A stretch of 64,000 nucleotides of DNA. It comes from Alistipes finegoldii DSM 17242 (GTDB lineage: Bacteria; Bacteroidota; Bacteroidia; Bacteroidales; Rikenellaceae). Of this stretch, positions 27,442-36,260 are shown one piece after another. The position numbers were made by a program, and so were the translations under genes. Under the pieces are notes generated by a model. That model was given only the letters and a program-made list of their open reading frames with translations. It was not told the DNA's origin and did no database searches. Each line of letters opens with the position of its first letter. Positions within the stretch are counted from its first letter, which is position 1. The stretch is taken from NCBI RefSeq assembly GCF_000265365.1, contig NC_018011.1:124001-188000 (forward strand), given 5' to 3'.

Positions 27442-28890
27442 TCAACGGTGCAAAAACTGCTTCCGGACAATAGCCGCTACCTCGCGGAAGGCTTCGAGCC
27501 GGAACAGGGCCGACAGCAGGACATAAGAGACCGCACCGGCCGTCACTTCGGCCATCAGCCGCAGCAGGGCATGCTCCGGAATCGCGCGGGCCGTCAGCCG
27601 CACCGCGCCGTACATCGCGGCGGCCGCCAGCAGCGGAGGCAGCAGCGTCCGCACGAAACGCCCCGGCGACAACGACGTAAACTTGGTCGTGGCGAGGAAA
27701 TTGACGGACATTTCGCAGAATGCGATCACCACGAGTCCCCATACCACGGCCTGCACGCTGATCGGAATCGTCACGGCGAACACCAGCGTCATAATCACCT
27801 TCTTGACGATCTCCAGCTTCACGATCAATGCACCGCCGCTCTTGACTTTCAATACGTTGTAGGCGATTATCGACATCGGATAGAAAAGTCCCACCAGACA
27901 TACCGTCTCGAAATAGGGCACCGTAGGCATCCACTCCTCGCCCAGCAGGACGGCGAACATATCGTGCGCCACGGCCGACATGCCCAGCATGACCGGGAAA
28001 AGAACGTAGGAGACCACCATCACGACCTGCCGGTAGCTCTCGGCAAACTTCGGAGCGTCGTCCTTGATCTTGGCCAGCGCAGGGAAAGTGACGCTCTGCA
28101 CGGCCTGCATCGCCGAAATCGTCGGCTGATCCTTGAGCTTGATCGCCTGATCGAACGAGCCGAGCGTATCGGCCGGATAGAGTCGTCCGAGGAAAAACTG
28201 CGGAATCTTATTGTAGAACGTCGAAATCAGGTCCGTGGCGATCAGGCTGAAACTGAAGGGAGCCATTTCGCGCAGCGGCCCGCGGCTGCACGCCCCGCAG
28301 GGCCGCCAGTCGCTCAGCCACCACAGCAGCAGAGTCCGCACCGCCGCCTGCAGCACGCGCTGGGCCACGATACACCAGATCCCGAACCCGGCGAGCGCAA
28401 GACCGATCGCCGCCAGTCCGCCCGCGAGCGACGAGGCGAAAGTCACCTTCGACAACAGCGCGAAACGGAACTGCCTGACGCAGATCGTATTCTGAATGGC
28501 GCACAGCGCCCCGATGGGCAGCTGCAGGAAAAACACGGGTGCGATCTGCGCGATCTGAGGCATGTCGTAGAACCGCGACGCCGGAAACGCCAGCACCGTG
28601 AAAAGCGCGTACATCACCAGCGAAACCCCGATATTGAAGGCGAAAACCGATTTGTAATCGTCCGCCGAAGGGGCCGCCTTGCGGATCAGCGCCTGCGAAA
28701 AACCGCTGTCCACGAGCACCAGCGCCACGGCCACCACGGCCGTCGGAATCGCCATGACGCCGAGGATGTCGCGGGTCAGCAGGCGCAGGATAATAAGGCT
28801 CACGGCCATCTGGAGGAGCATCGTACCGATCTTCTCGGCCATGCTCCACGCCACGCCGCGGGCGACCTTATCCTTCAGCTCCCCTTTCAA
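27442..28890 (-). CDS. Polysaccharide flippase, WzxC/MviN-like
   Basis: The product has 482 residues with about 12-14 hydrophobic segments. The start KDKVARGVAWSMAEKIGTMLLQ and the FYNKIPQFFLGRLYPADTLGSFDQAIKL segment are typical of the MATE-like oligosaccharide flippase family (WzxC type). It would move lipid-linked sugars across the inner membrane for capsule or LPS. No glycosyltransferases lie nearby; it is 3 bp downstream of pyk, so it is cotranscribed with that gene. Confidence 0.85.
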   Translation of the reverse strand: MKGELKDKVARGVAWSMAEKIGTMLLQMAVSLIILRLLTRDILGVMAIPTAVVAVALVLVDSGFSQALIRKAAPSADDYKSVFAFNIGVSLVMYALFTVLAFPASRFYDMPQIAQIAPVFFLQLPIGALCAIQNTICVRQFRFALLSKVTFASSLAGGLAAIGLALAGFGIWCIVAQRVLQAAVRTLLLWWLSDWRPCGACSRGPLREMAPFSFSLIATDLISTFYNKIPQFFLGRLYPADTLGSFDQAIKLKDQPTISAMQAVQSVTFPALAKIKDDAPKFAESYRQVVMVVSYVLFPVMLGMSAVAHDMFAVLLGEEWMPTVPYFETVCLVGLFYPMSIIAYNVLKVKSGGALIVKLEIVKKVIMTLVFAVTIPISVQAVVWGLVVIAFCEMSVNFLATTKFTSLSPGRFVRTLLPPLLAAAAMYGAVRLTARAIPEHALLRLMAEVTAGAVSYVLLSALFRLEAFREVAAIVRKQFLHR

Positions 28891-28893
28891 CGG

Positions 28894-30369
28894 CTAACAC
28901 TTTTGCGCCGCAACGATCTCCTCGTTGCGCCGGCGGATGTTGTCCACATTGGCGATCTCGACATACGACGCACCTCCGTCGGGTCCGAAGCTGCCGCCCA
29001 CGATGGCCAGCAGATCCTCGCCCTTGAGTTTGCGGTACTGATCGAGGAATTCGAGCGCATCGACCAAGAAATGATACTTGTCGTGCAGCTCCTGATTGCG
29101 CAGAATCGGCACCACGCCGTACGACAGCGCCAGAATGCGCTGCGCGTGGAGCTGGTAGCAGACGGCCATCACGGTCTTCCGGCCGCGGAACGCAGCGAGA
29201 TAACGGCCCGTACGGCCGGTCTTGGTGTCGAGGACCACGTATTTGATCGGCAGGTTTGTCGAAGCGCGCACCGCCGAGCGGGCCAGCTGGGCCGTGATCT
29301 CGTGGTTCACCGAGACCATGTCCATGTCGATCATCGGCTTGAAATGCGTTTCGTCGCGCTCGATCTCGCGGGCCACGCGGGCCATCGTCTCAACCGACTC
29401 CACGGGATAGTCGCCCATGGCGGTCTCGTCGCTCAGCATCACGGCGTCCACGCGCTCGTAAATGGCGCTCGCCACGTCGCTCACCTCGGCGCGCGTCGGA
29501 CGCGGACTCTTGACCATCGAATAGAGCATCTGCGTGGCGATAATCACCGGGCGCTTCGCGCAAATGCACTTCTCGACGATGCGCCGCTGGGTGTTGGGAA
29601 TCGCTTCGGCCGGAAGCTCCACGCCCAAGTCGCCGCGCGCCACCATAATGCCGTACGACGCCTCGATGATCTCGTCGATGTTGTCGAGTCCCTCCTGATT
29701 TTCGATCTTCGAAATGATCTTGATTTTGCTGCCGTGGGCATCGAGAATCTCCTGCACGGCCTTTATGTCCTTGGCGCTGCGCACGAACGAGTGTGCGATG
29801 AAATCGACGTCGTTCTTCACGGCCCACTCGATGAAGCGGCGGTCCTTCTCCGTCACCGAAGGCAGGTCGATCGACACCGCAGGCACGTTGACGCTCTTGC
29901 GCGAACGCATCGCGCCGCCCACGACGAACTCACAGATCAGCTCCTCGTCGGTCTTCTCCACCACACGAATTTCCAGCTCGCCGTCGGCGATCAGCATGCG
30001 CGCCCCGACCGGAATGTCGCGCACGATGGTCGGCACGTTCATATAAACCACCTTGCGGGTGGTCATGTCGCTGCCGTCCGAACCCCGTACGGCGACCCGG
30101 TCGCCCACCCGGAAATTGATGCTGTTGCCGTATTCGTCGGCGATCGTCGTCACGCGGATTTCAGGCCCTTTGGTATCTATCATGATCGGAATGGCCGGAT
30201 TCACCCGGTGTACGGTCTCGACGATATGCGTGGCTCCGTCCTCCGTCACGTGTGCCGAATTGACGCGCACGACGTCCATACCGGCGTCGTAAAGGTTCTT
30301 CACGAACTCCTCGGTGCAGCGGAAGTCCGACATCGTCGCAACGATCTTGGTTTTTTTCATTCTGTACAT
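28894..30369 (-). CDS. pyk: Pyruvate kinase
   Basis: The product has 491 residues from the first ATG (MYRMKKTK); a second ATG three codons later (30360) is equally possible. TKIVATMSDFRCTEEFVKNLYDAGMDVVRVNSAH is the Bacteroidota form of the N-terminal signature, and IISKIENQEGLDNIDEII with the catalytic Lys and MVARGDLGVELP follow. It makes ATP and pyruvate from PEP, which supplies NifJ. The C-terminal allosteric domain is present. No clear TAnnTTTG box was found upstream. Confidence 0.94.
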   Translation of the reverse strand: MYRMKKTKIVATMSDFRCTEEFVKNLYDAGMDVVRVNSAHVTEDGATHIVETVHRVNPAIPIMIDTKGPEIRVTTIADEYGNSINFRVGDRVAVRGSDGSDMTTRKVVYMNVPTIVRDIPVGARMLIADGELEIRVVEKTDEELICEFVVGGAMRSRKSVNVPAVSIDLPSVTEKDRRFIEWAVKNDVDFIAHSFVRSAKDIKAVQEILDAHGSKIKIISKIENQEGLDNIDEIIEASYGIMVARGDLGVELPAEAIPNTQRRIVEKCICAKRPVIIATQMLYSMVKSPRPTRAEVSDVASAIYERVDAVMLSDETAMGDYPVESVETMARVAREIERDETHFKPMIDMDMVSVNHEITAQLARSAVRASTNLPIKYVVLDTKTGRTGRYLAAFRGRKTVMAVCYQLHAQRILALSYGVVPILRNQELHDKYHFLVDALEFLDQYRKLKGEDLLAIVGGSFGPDGGASYVEIANVDNIRRRNEEIVAAQKC

Positions 30370-30601
30370 AAACGTATGATGCTTATAATTTGAACATTAT
30401 TGTGTGATCGACATATTTACGCGGCAGCCGCCTTAAGCCGCCTCTACAATTCCAGCCCCCCCCTTCTCCGAGGGAACCCGCTGCCGCCTGCGCGGCAGAA
30501 ACGCCGGCCGTTCCCGCTCTGACAGGAAACACTCCCGAATCCACGAAAGCGGCAGCCCGCACCTGCTCCTATGCAAACGGCATGCTGCCGAAAGCGGCTT
30601 T

Positions 30602-31030
30602 CTACTTTTCGTTGCCAAGCAGCAGCGCTTCGACTCCCAACCGGTAGGAATCCAGCCCGAATCCCATGATCGAGCCTTTGGCCACGGGGGCCAGCAGCGA
30701 GACGTGGCGGAACTCCTCGCGCGCGAGGATCGACGAGATATGCACCTCGACGACGGGAACCGACACCGCCGACACCGCGTCGCGCAGCGCCACCGAGGTA
30801 TGGGTATATCCCCCGGCGTTGAGCACCACACCGTCGTAAACGCCGTCGGCCTGCTGTACGGCGTCGATCAACTCGCCTTCGATATTGGACTGGAAGTAGC
30901 CGAATCCGACGGCGGGATAGAGCGACCGGAGCCGTTCGAAGAAGGTTTCGAAGGTCTGCGTACCGTAAACTCCGGTGTCGCGCCGCCCCTGCAGATTGAG
31001 GTTCGGGCCGTTGAGAATCAATATTTTCAT
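30602..31030 (-). CDS. aroQ: Type II 3-dehydroquinate dehydratase
   Basis: The product has 142 residues from ATG 31030; the usual length is about 145. KILILNGPNLNLQGRRDTGVYG holds the active-site Arg and Tyr, NAGGYTHTSVALRDA the ligand-binding Asn, and VEVHISSILAREEFRHVSLLA the catalytic His. It dehydrates 3-dehydroquinate in the shikimate pathway. It stands alone; the 230 bp to pyk contain short GC-rich repeats (GAAAGCGGC twice) and no gene. Confidence 0.94.
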   Translation of the reverse strand: MKILILNGPNLNLQGRRDTGVYGTQTFETFFERLRSLYPAVGFGYFQSNIEGELIDAVQQADGVYDGVVLNAGGYTHTSVALRDAVSAVSVPVVEVHISSILAREEFRHVSLLAPVAKGSIMGFGLDSYRLGVEALLLGNEK

Positions 31031-31079
31031 AGTTCCGACTGTTAGCCGCACACGGACTCCGCCCGCCGCGATTCGCAGA

Positions 31080-31087
31080 CAAAGATA
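31080..31087 (-). promoter_or_regulatory. -7 box TATCTTTG for aroQ
   Basis: TAnnTTTG on the minus strand, 49 bp upstream of the aroQ ATG, facing away from the thiL promoter. Confidence 0.6.
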
Positions 31088-31109
31088 GTGATTTTAAAGA
31101 ATTTTTTAA

Positions 31110-31117
31110 TATCTTTG
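31110..31117 (+). promoter_or_regulatory. -7 box TATCTTTG for thiL
   Basis: TAnnTTTG on the plus strand, 64 bp upstream of the thiL ATG. No TPP riboswitch consensus is visible in the leader. Confidence 0.6.
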
Positions 31118-31181
31118 TTTAATATCACCCAATATAAAGCGACCGTAACGGCGCAATATACGTCAAACCGCCCGGAAAACC

Positions 31182-32120
31182 ATGACCGAATTCGGATTCA
31201 TCGACCGCATAAAAGACCTTTTCGCAACGCTCCCCGACAACGGGTTCGAAGGTATCGGCGACGACTGCGCCGTGCTGCCCGTCGGCGGCGGCGAATCGCT
31301 CGTCTTCACTACGGACATGCTCGCCGAAGGGGTGCATTTCCTGCGCACCGCCACCTCCGCACGGGAGCTGGGGCGCAAATCCCTCGCCGTAAACCTGAGC
31401 GACGTGGCCTCGATGGGCGCCCGTCCCATCGCCACCCTGCTGTCACTCTCGCTGCCCGACGATGCGACCGGAGCGTGGGCCGAAGAGTTCATGCAGGGTT
31501 ACCGGGAGCTGTCCCAAGAATTCGGCGTAACGCTCGCCGGGGGCGACACCACCCGTTCGGCGGCAGGCATCACGATCAACGTCACCGCCATCGGCCGCGC
31601 CGCCGACACGCATATCAAACGCCGCAGCGGAGCGCGTCCCGGCGACGTGATTTTCACGGCGGGAGCTCTCGGAGCCTCCGGGGCGGGCCTGCGCGACATT
31701 CTCGCGGGCCGTTACGACACCCCCGCCGCTGCCATACACCGCAATCCCCGGCCGCAGGTCGCCGAAGGCCTCTGGCTCGGCCGGCGGCATGAAGTACATG
31801 CCATGATGGATATTTCGGACGGGCTGGCGTCGGACATCCGCCACATCATGGAGCGTTCAGGCGTCGGCGCCGCCATCGACACCGAGCGGATTCCGGCCGC
31901 CGCAGATGCGGACATCCGGACCGCCGCCTGCGCCGGCGAGGACTACGTCCTTCTGCTTACGGCCGAGTGCGCAGACGCGGAACGTCTCGCCGCCGACTTC
32001 CTCGCCCGGTTCGGCGCCCCGCTCCACCCCGTCGGCCGGATCACGGACGGCAGAGAGCTGGAGTGGTTCGAAAACGGAACGCTCCGCCCCCTCGACTGGC
32101 ACGGCTTCACGCATTACTGA
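31182..32120 (+). CDS. thiL: Thiamine-monophosphate kinase
   Basis: The product has 312 residues. GIGDDCAVL, TTDMLAEGVHF, AVNLSDVASMGARP and LAGGDTTRS are ThiL signatures (PurM-like ATP-binding fold), and MMDISDGLASD follows. It phosphorylates thiamine monophosphate to the cofactor TPP, which NifJ uses. It is alone on its transcript. Confidence 0.93.
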   Translation: MTEFGFIDRIKDLFATLPDNGFEGIGDDCAVLPVGGGESLVFTTDMLAEGVHFLRTATSARELGRKSLAVNLSDVASMGARPIATLLSLSLPDDATGAWAEEFMQGYRELSQEFGVTLAGGDTTRSAAGITINVTAIGRAADTHIKRRSGARPGDVIFTAGALGASGAGLRDILAGRYDTPAAAIHRNPRPQVAEGLWLGRRHEVHAMMDISDGLASDIRHIMERSGVGAAIDTERIPAAADADIRTAACAGEDYVLLLTAECADAERLAADFLARFGAPLHPVGRITDGRELEWFENGTLRPLDWHGFTHY

Positions 32121-32570
32121 CATTTCCGCAACCGCCGACGGGAAAATCGCCCCGGAAAACCAGCAAACCCAAAAACCGGCCAACCGCCCCGACAAAAAAT
32201 ACTCCCCGAACGAATCGGCAACCGTACGAACCGGCAGCCCAAAAGCCGGCGGCGGAGAATCGGCGACCGAACAAACCGGCAACCAAGCCGACCGGGAATC
32301 GCACCGACCGCCCGGCCAAACAAACCGCCCGGCATATCACCTCTCGGCCGGCATTTCGTCCCGCGGCAAACATTTCGTCCCGCGGCAGGCCATAACAAAA
32401 AAACGGCAGCCGAACAAACCGGCCGGCCCTCGCACCGCCCGACATATCTCCTCTCAGCCGGCATTTCGACCCTCGGCAAACATTTCCTCCTTCGGCAGCC
32501 ATAACAAAAAACAGCGGCCCGAAGGCCGCCGCATTTCACTGACTCCGGGAGCCGTCTCCCGGCATAAGAC
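32121..32570. repeat. Gene-free convergent gap with degenerate and 110-bp direct repeats
   Basis: About 450 bp without a credible gene between converging thiL and ftsB. The left part is made of diverged CGAA/CCGGCAACC words; the right part holds an imperfect direct repeat of about 76 bp (32332-32407 and 32442-32517, 110 bp apart), each copy containing CATATC-CTC, two CATTTC-TCC words and a run of A followed by CGGC. The A-run of the second copy belongs to the terminator at 32503. One long plus-strand frame crosses the region but has no family features. Confidence 0.8.
32503..32533 (-). terminator. Intrinsic terminator of hpt-queE-ftsB
   Basis: On the minus strand GCGGCC-TTCG-GGCCGC (UUCG tetraloop) is followed by a T tract. 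Confidence 0.8.
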
Positions 32571-32846
32571 TTATTCCTTGATAATATAGACGTGTTCGCC
32601 CCTCCGCTGCATGTGGTAATTTTCGCGGGCGTACTCCTCCAGATAATCGTCGTACTGCAACCGCTCCAGCAGCGTGCTGTCCTGCTCGATCTTCGTCCGG
32701 TAATACTCCTTTTCGCGGGTCATCGCATTGATCTGACGCTTGATTTTCACGGCATGCAGCGAATTGCGCCCCACCACGAACAGCGTGACGACGACAATGA
32801 CCGCCGTGGCGGCGATCCAGAACTTCCGGCCCACCTCGAAACTCAT
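32571..32846 (-). CDS. FtsB/DivIC-like septum formation initiator
   Basis: The product has 91 residues: a transmembrane segment at residues about 8-26, then a coiled coil (VKIKRQINAMTREKEYYRTKIEQD) and the conserved tail DDYLEEYARENYHMQRRGEHVYII. This is the bitopic architecture of FtsB/DivIC, a divisome component that bridges FtsL and FtsQ at the septum. Its ATG shares one base with the queE stop codon. Confidence 0.9.
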   Translation of the reverse strand: MSFEVGRKFWIAATAVIVVVTLFVVGRNSLHAVKIKRQINAMTREKEYYRTKIEQDSTLLERLQYDDYLEEYARENYHMQRRGEHVYIIKE

Positions 32847-33481
32847 CAGGGTATGTGCATGTATTTATGCGTCTGGATGGAGATATTCCACTTCGGATGC
32901 GCCTTGGCGTACTCGACCATCGCGGGCATCACCCGTTCGGCGACGCTCCATTCGGGCTGCAGGTAGAGCATGCACTCCGGCCGCACCCGTGCGGCGTTCC
33001 GCTCGGCCCATTCGAAGTCGCTTTCGCTCTCGACGATCACCTTCAGCTCGTGCGCCCGCTCCAGCGCTTCGTCCAGCGGGGGCTGCTGCCGTTTGGGCGA
33101 CAGACATACCCAGTCGAAGTAACCGCTGAAAGGGTGCGTCCCCGAAGTCTCCAGAAAGATCTGCAACCCCTTCTCGTGCAGAGTTTCGGTCAACACGCCC
33201 AGCGGGTAGAGCAGCGGCTCGCCGCCCGTAATGACGATCGCCTGAGCCGGACACGCCAGCGCGCGGTCGATGACCGTCCGCACGTCGGTCGGCGGATAGA
33301 GTTTCGGATTCCACGTATACTTGGCGTCGCACCAGCGGCACCCCACGTCGCATCCGCCCAGACGGATGAAATAGGCGGGTTTCCCCGCGTGGAATCCTTC
33401 GCCCTGAATGGTATAGAAATCCTCGACGAGAGGCAGCAGGCGTCCTCCGTCCAGCAGTTCGGTATCTGTGGTGAAAGCCAT
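32846..33481 (-). CDS. queE: 7-carboxy-7-deazaguanine synthase
   Basis: The product has 211 residues. Radical SAM cysteines appear as CDVGCRWCD, preceded by FYTIQGEGFHAGKPAYFIRLGGC, the QueE signature, with ITGGEPLL following. It converts carboxytetrahydropterin to carboxydeazaguanine in queuosine synthesis. No other que gene is in the window. It shares one base with hpt on one side and ftsB on the other, so the three are translationally coupled. Confidence 0.93.
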   Translation of the reverse strand: MAFTTDTELLDGGRLLPLVEDFYTIQGEGFHAGKPAYFIRLGGCDVGCRWCDAKYTWNPKLYPPTDVRTVIDRALACPAQAIVITGGEPLLYPLGVLTETLHEKGLQIFLETSGTHPFSGYFDWVCLSPKRQQPPLDEALERAHELKVIVESESDFEWAERNAARVRPECMLYLQPEWSVAERVMPAMVEYAKAHPKWNISIQTHKYMHIP

Positions 33482-34023
33482 TATTCGGTGACCACGTAAA
33501 TATCTTTCAGACTGCGGCCCAGCTGGTCGTAATCCAGTCCGTAGCCGACGATGAATTCATTGCCGATCTCCATCGCGCGGTACTTGATCGGAATCTGCTT
33601 GCGGTAGGACCCCGGTTTGAAAAAGAGCGTGCAGACTTCGAGACTCGCGGGTTTCTGCGCCTTGAGGTCGCAAATCATGTACTCGATGCTCTCGCCCGTA
33701 TCGACGATATCCTCGACCACGATCACGTGGCGGCCTTCGATGCTGCCGTTCAGCCCGATCAGGCTCTTGACGCAGCCCGACGAACAGGTTCCCTCGTACG
33801 AGGCCAGCTTCACGAACGACAGCTCGTTGTTAAACTCGATTTTCTTGATCAGATCGCTCATGAACATGAACGAACCGTTCAATACGCCGACGAACAGCGG
33901 CGTCTCCTTGTCGCCGTAATCCTCGTTTATGCGCTGGGCAACAGCCGACACAGCCTCGTCGATTTTCTCGGCGGGAATCATGATTTTGAACTTTCTGTCG
34001 TGAAGTTTTATGATATCCTTCAT
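33481..34023 (-). CDS. hpt: Hypoxanthine phosphoribosyltransferase
   Basis: The product has 180 residues. VIVVEDIVDTGESIEYM is the PRPP-binding motif, and LFVGVLNGSFMFMSDL the first loop. It salvages hypoxanthine and guanine to nucleotides. It is the first gene of hpt-queE-ftsB and has a -7 box 30 bp upstream. Confidence 0.94.
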   Translation of the reverse strand: MKDIIKLHDRKFKIMIPAEKIDEAVSAVAQRINEDYGDKETPLFVGVLNGSFMFMSDLIKKIEFNNELSFVKLASYEGTCSSGCVKSLIGLNGSIEGRHVIVVEDIVDTGESIEYMICDLKAQKPASLEVCTLFFKPGSYRKQIPIKYRAMEIGNEFIVGYGLDYDQLGRSLKDIYVVTE

Positions 34024-34045
34024 TTCGAATCCGGATTTTTATTGT

Positions 34046-34061
34046 TATTTTTGCAAAATTA
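34046..34061. promoter_or_regulatory. Abutting divergent -7 boxes (TATTTTTG and TAATTTTG)
   Basis: TATTTTTG on the plus strand (34046-34053) directly touches TAATTTTG on the minus strand (34054-34061), giving a TTTG-CAAA junction. The first serves the 60-residue membrane protein gene, the second hpt. The two polymerase footprints must overlap. Confidence 0.6.
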
Positions 34062-34112
34062 ATTAATTGCACGCAAGAAACGAACGTTTCAACCGAAAAT
34101 AATCGCAAAAAC

Positions 34113-34295
34113 ATGAAACTTTCCGAATGGTTCAAAGCCCGGTCCGGGCAGGAGCTGATGATGATCGCCGTCGTGGCGATGCTGCTCGTCATGATCGCCA
34201 CGCGCTGGGCCTACATCTCCCGCACGGCCAAAGAGGCGATCCGCCAGCGGTTCGTGCCGCCCGCCGAACAGGCCGACAGCCTGCAGTCGAAATAA
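34113..34295 (+). CDS. 60-residue single-span membrane protein
   Basis: The product has 60 residues with one hydrophobic helix (MMIAVVAMLLVMIATRWAYI) preceded by an amphipathic positive N-terminus, so the N-terminus is probably cytoplasmic. No family is recognised. A -7 box upstream and a perfect terminator just after its stop make it a complete stand-alone gene, which supports its being real despite its size. Confidence 0.7.
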   Translation: MKLSEWFKARSGQELMMIAVVAMLLVMIATRWAYISRTAKEAIRQRFVPPAEQADSLQSK

Positions 34296-34296
34296 G

Positions 34297-34328
34297 AAAG
34301 GGAAGTTGCTTCGGCAACTTCCCTTTTT
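34297..34328. terminator. UUCG-loop intrinsic terminator
   Basis: GGGAAGTTGC-TTCG-GCAACTTCCC flanked by A-rich and T5 tracts. It ends the small membrane protein gene and may also stop the leftward rnf transcript. Confidence 0.9.
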
Positions 34329-34411
34329 CGTGTCCAGAGCGGCGGCGTAACCTTCCCCGCCATGCTCCCGGACGGCTGTTTTCTTCCCGACAGCCGCTAC
34401 CGGTTTGGCAC

Positions 34412-34990
34412 TTACACCAGTCCCGAAAATCCCATGAAAGCCATGGCGAGGATACCGGCCGTAATCAGCGCGATGGGCACCCCCTTGAAGGCTTTGGGAA
34501 CGTCCTCGAAATCGAGACGCTCGCGGATACCGGCGAAGAGCACCAGCGCGAGGGCGAAGCCCAGCGCCGTAGCCACCGAATAGGTGACGCTCTGCAGCAG
34601 GTTGAACTCCTTCTGGATCATCAGGATCGCCACGCCCAGCACGGCGCAGTTGGTCGTGATGAGGGGCAGGAAGATACCCAGCGCCTGATAGAGCGAGGGC
34701 GAAAGTTTCTTCAGCATGATCTCGACCATCTGCACCAACGCCGCGATCACGAGAATGAAGACGATGGTCTGCATGTAGACGATGTCCAGCGGGACGAGTA
34801 CATAGGTCTGAATCAGCCATGCCACCACGGCGGCGATCGCCATGACGAACGTTACGGCAGCCCCCATGCCCATCGAGGTCTCGACTTTCGACGACACGCC
34901 CAAGAAGGGGCAGATGCCGAGGAACTGCGCCAGCACGACGTTGTTTACGAAGATGGCGCCGATGATGATTGCAAAATAGGAAAGCTCCAT
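34412..34990 (-). CDS. rnfA: Rnf complex subunit A
   Basis: The product has 192 residues with six transmembrane helices. FVNNVVLAQFLGICPFLGVS carries the RnfA/NqrE cysteine and asparagine pattern. It is an integral membrane subunit of the ferredoxin:NAD+ oxidoreductase and helps bind the intramembrane Fe-S centre with RnfE. It is last in the nadE-rseC-rnfBCDGEA run and starts 2 bp after rnfE. Confidence 0.94.
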   Translation of the reverse strand: MELSYFAIIIGAIFVNNVVLAQFLGICPFLGVSSKVETSMGMGAAVTFVMAIAAVVAWLIQTYVLVPLDIVYMQTIVFILVIAALVQMVEIMLKKLSPSLYQALGIFLPLITTNCAVLGVAILMIQKEFNLLQSVTYSVATALGFALALVLFAGIRERLDFEDVPKAFKGVPIALITAGILAMAFMGFSGLV

Positions 34991-34992
34991 AA

Positions 34993-35577
34993 CTATTTCT
35001 TGGCTAATTTATTAAACAAAACCATGAGGTATCCCAGCACGAGGAACGCGCCCGGTGCGAGTACGAAGATCAGCGGCATGAAATCCGCCGTACCGAGGCT
35101 GACGCCGAAAATCGCGCCGCTGCCCAGTATTTCGCGCACGGCGCCCACGGCCGTCAGGGCCAGCGTAAAGCCCAGACCGATGCCCACGCCGTCGAGGATC
35201 GAATCCAGCGGCGAGTTCTTCGAAGCGAACGCCTCGGCGCGGCCGAGGATGATGCAGTTCACCACGATCAGCGGGATAAATACGCCCAGCGAAGCGTACA
35301 ACGCCGGCACGTATGCCTGCATCAGCATCTGGATAACGGTCACGAACGAAGCGATCACGACGATGAACGCCGGGATGCGGACCTTGTCCGGAATGATGTT
35401 CTTGATGAGCGAGATCACCAGATTCGACATGATCAGCACGGCCATCGTCGCCAGTCCCATGCCCATGCCGTTTTCGGCCGAGGTCGTCGTACCCAGCGTG
35501 GGGCACATGCCCAGCACCAGCACGAACGTCGGGTTGTTTTTGACGATGCCGCTTACGATGATATTCAGCTTATTCAT
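34993..35577 (-). CDS. rnfE: Rnf complex subunit E
   Basis: The product has 194 residues from ATG 35577 (MNKLNIIVSGIVKNNPTFVLVLGMCPTLG); a longer frame reaching 35727 overlaps rnfG and is rejected. Six transmembrane helices and the NNPTFVLVLGMCPTLG motif, with its Cys, identify RnfE/NqrD. It is paired with RnfA in the membrane. Its start overlaps the rnfG stop by 8 bp. Confidence 0.93.
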   Translation of the reverse strand: MNKLNIIVSGIVKNNPTFVLVLGMCPTLGTTTSAENGMGMGLATMAVLIMSNLVISLIKNIIPDKVRIPAFIVVIASFVTVIQMLMQAYVPALYASLGVFIPLIVVNCIILGRAEAFASKNSPLDSILDGVGIGLGFTLALTAVGAVREILGSGAIFGVSLGTADFMPLIFVLAPGAFLVLGYLMVLFNKLAKK

Positions 35578-36247
35578 TTTGTCCTCCTTCCTGAGCCTCA
35601 GGCCCGCTGGTTTGTTCCTCCGCCGTATCTCCGGCCGCGGAAGTCGCGCCGGACGACACGTCGGTCGGGGTTGCACCCGTCGCAACGCTCTTGTAAGCCA
35701 TCCATGCACGGTTGATCGCATCCACATAGGCGCGCGACGAAATGGTCGCCGCCGTCAGCGCATCGACGTCGCCGCCGTCCTTGGCGACGGCCAGTTTGCC
35801 GTTCACGTGCTTCTTTTCTTCGAGTTTCTGCCCCTTGACGCTGCGCAGCAGCACGTTGTCGGCGTCGGCCATCTTGGTTCCCAGTCCGGGCGTCTCCGCC
35901 TGCTTCAGGACATTGACGTTGATCACCTCGCCGTCGGGCGTGAAGCCCACCATCATGTTGATCGCGCCGCCGAAACCGTTCTTGGTCATCGACTCCACGG
36001 CATATCCGGCCAGCTGGCCGCCCTTGGTCGCGGTGTAGACCGTGATCGGCATCTCGTCGATGGTCAGCGTCTCAGCCGCCGTCTCATCGAACGCCGGGAG
36101 CACGCCGTTCAGCGCGGCGGTTTTGGCCGCCTGCTCGGCCTGAGCGATCGGTTCCGCCGTGATCATGTTCACGGCGCCCACCCCGGCCGAAGCGACGAGG
36201 GTGATGCCGAAGAGCACGGCCGTCATATTCAAAAGTGTACTTTTCAT
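35570..36247 (-). CDS. rnfG: Rnf complex subunit G (FMN-binding)
   Basis: The product has 225 residues: one N-terminal transmembrane helix and a periplasmic FMN-binding domain. The covalent flavin-attachment motif is DALTAATISS (consensus S/TGATxS/T, with Ala where Gly is usual); the threonine that would carry FMN is present. It transfers electrons across the membrane. The C-terminal tail is Gly/Thr/Ala-rich. Confidence 0.9.
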   Translation of the reverse strand: MKSTLLNMTAVLFGITLVASAGVGAVNMITAEPIAQAEQAAKTAALNGVLPAFDETAAETLTIDEMPITVYTATKGGQLAGYAVESMTKNGFGGAINMMVGFTPDGEVINVNVLKQAETPGLGTKMADADNVLLRSVKGQKLEEKKHVNGKLAVAKDGGDVDALTAATISSRAYVDAINRAWMAYKSVATGATPTDVSSGATSAAGDTAEEQTSGPEAQEGGQNE

Positions 36248-36260
36248 ATCTGCGTCACTC

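Noticed and set aside
27448..30393. A 981-codon plus-strand frame opposite the flippase and pyk
   Set aside because: It spans two genuine genes in antisense and has shadow-like His/Arg-rich composition. High GC makes long antisense frames common here.
31118..31181. TPP riboswitch before thiL
   Set aside because: The space between promoter and ATG is too short for the aptamer, and no CUGAGA element is seen.
31906..32589. A 227-codon plus-strand frame across the thiL end and the repeat gap
   Set aside because: Its second half follows the low-complexity repeats and it has no domain; it overlaps thiL in another frame.
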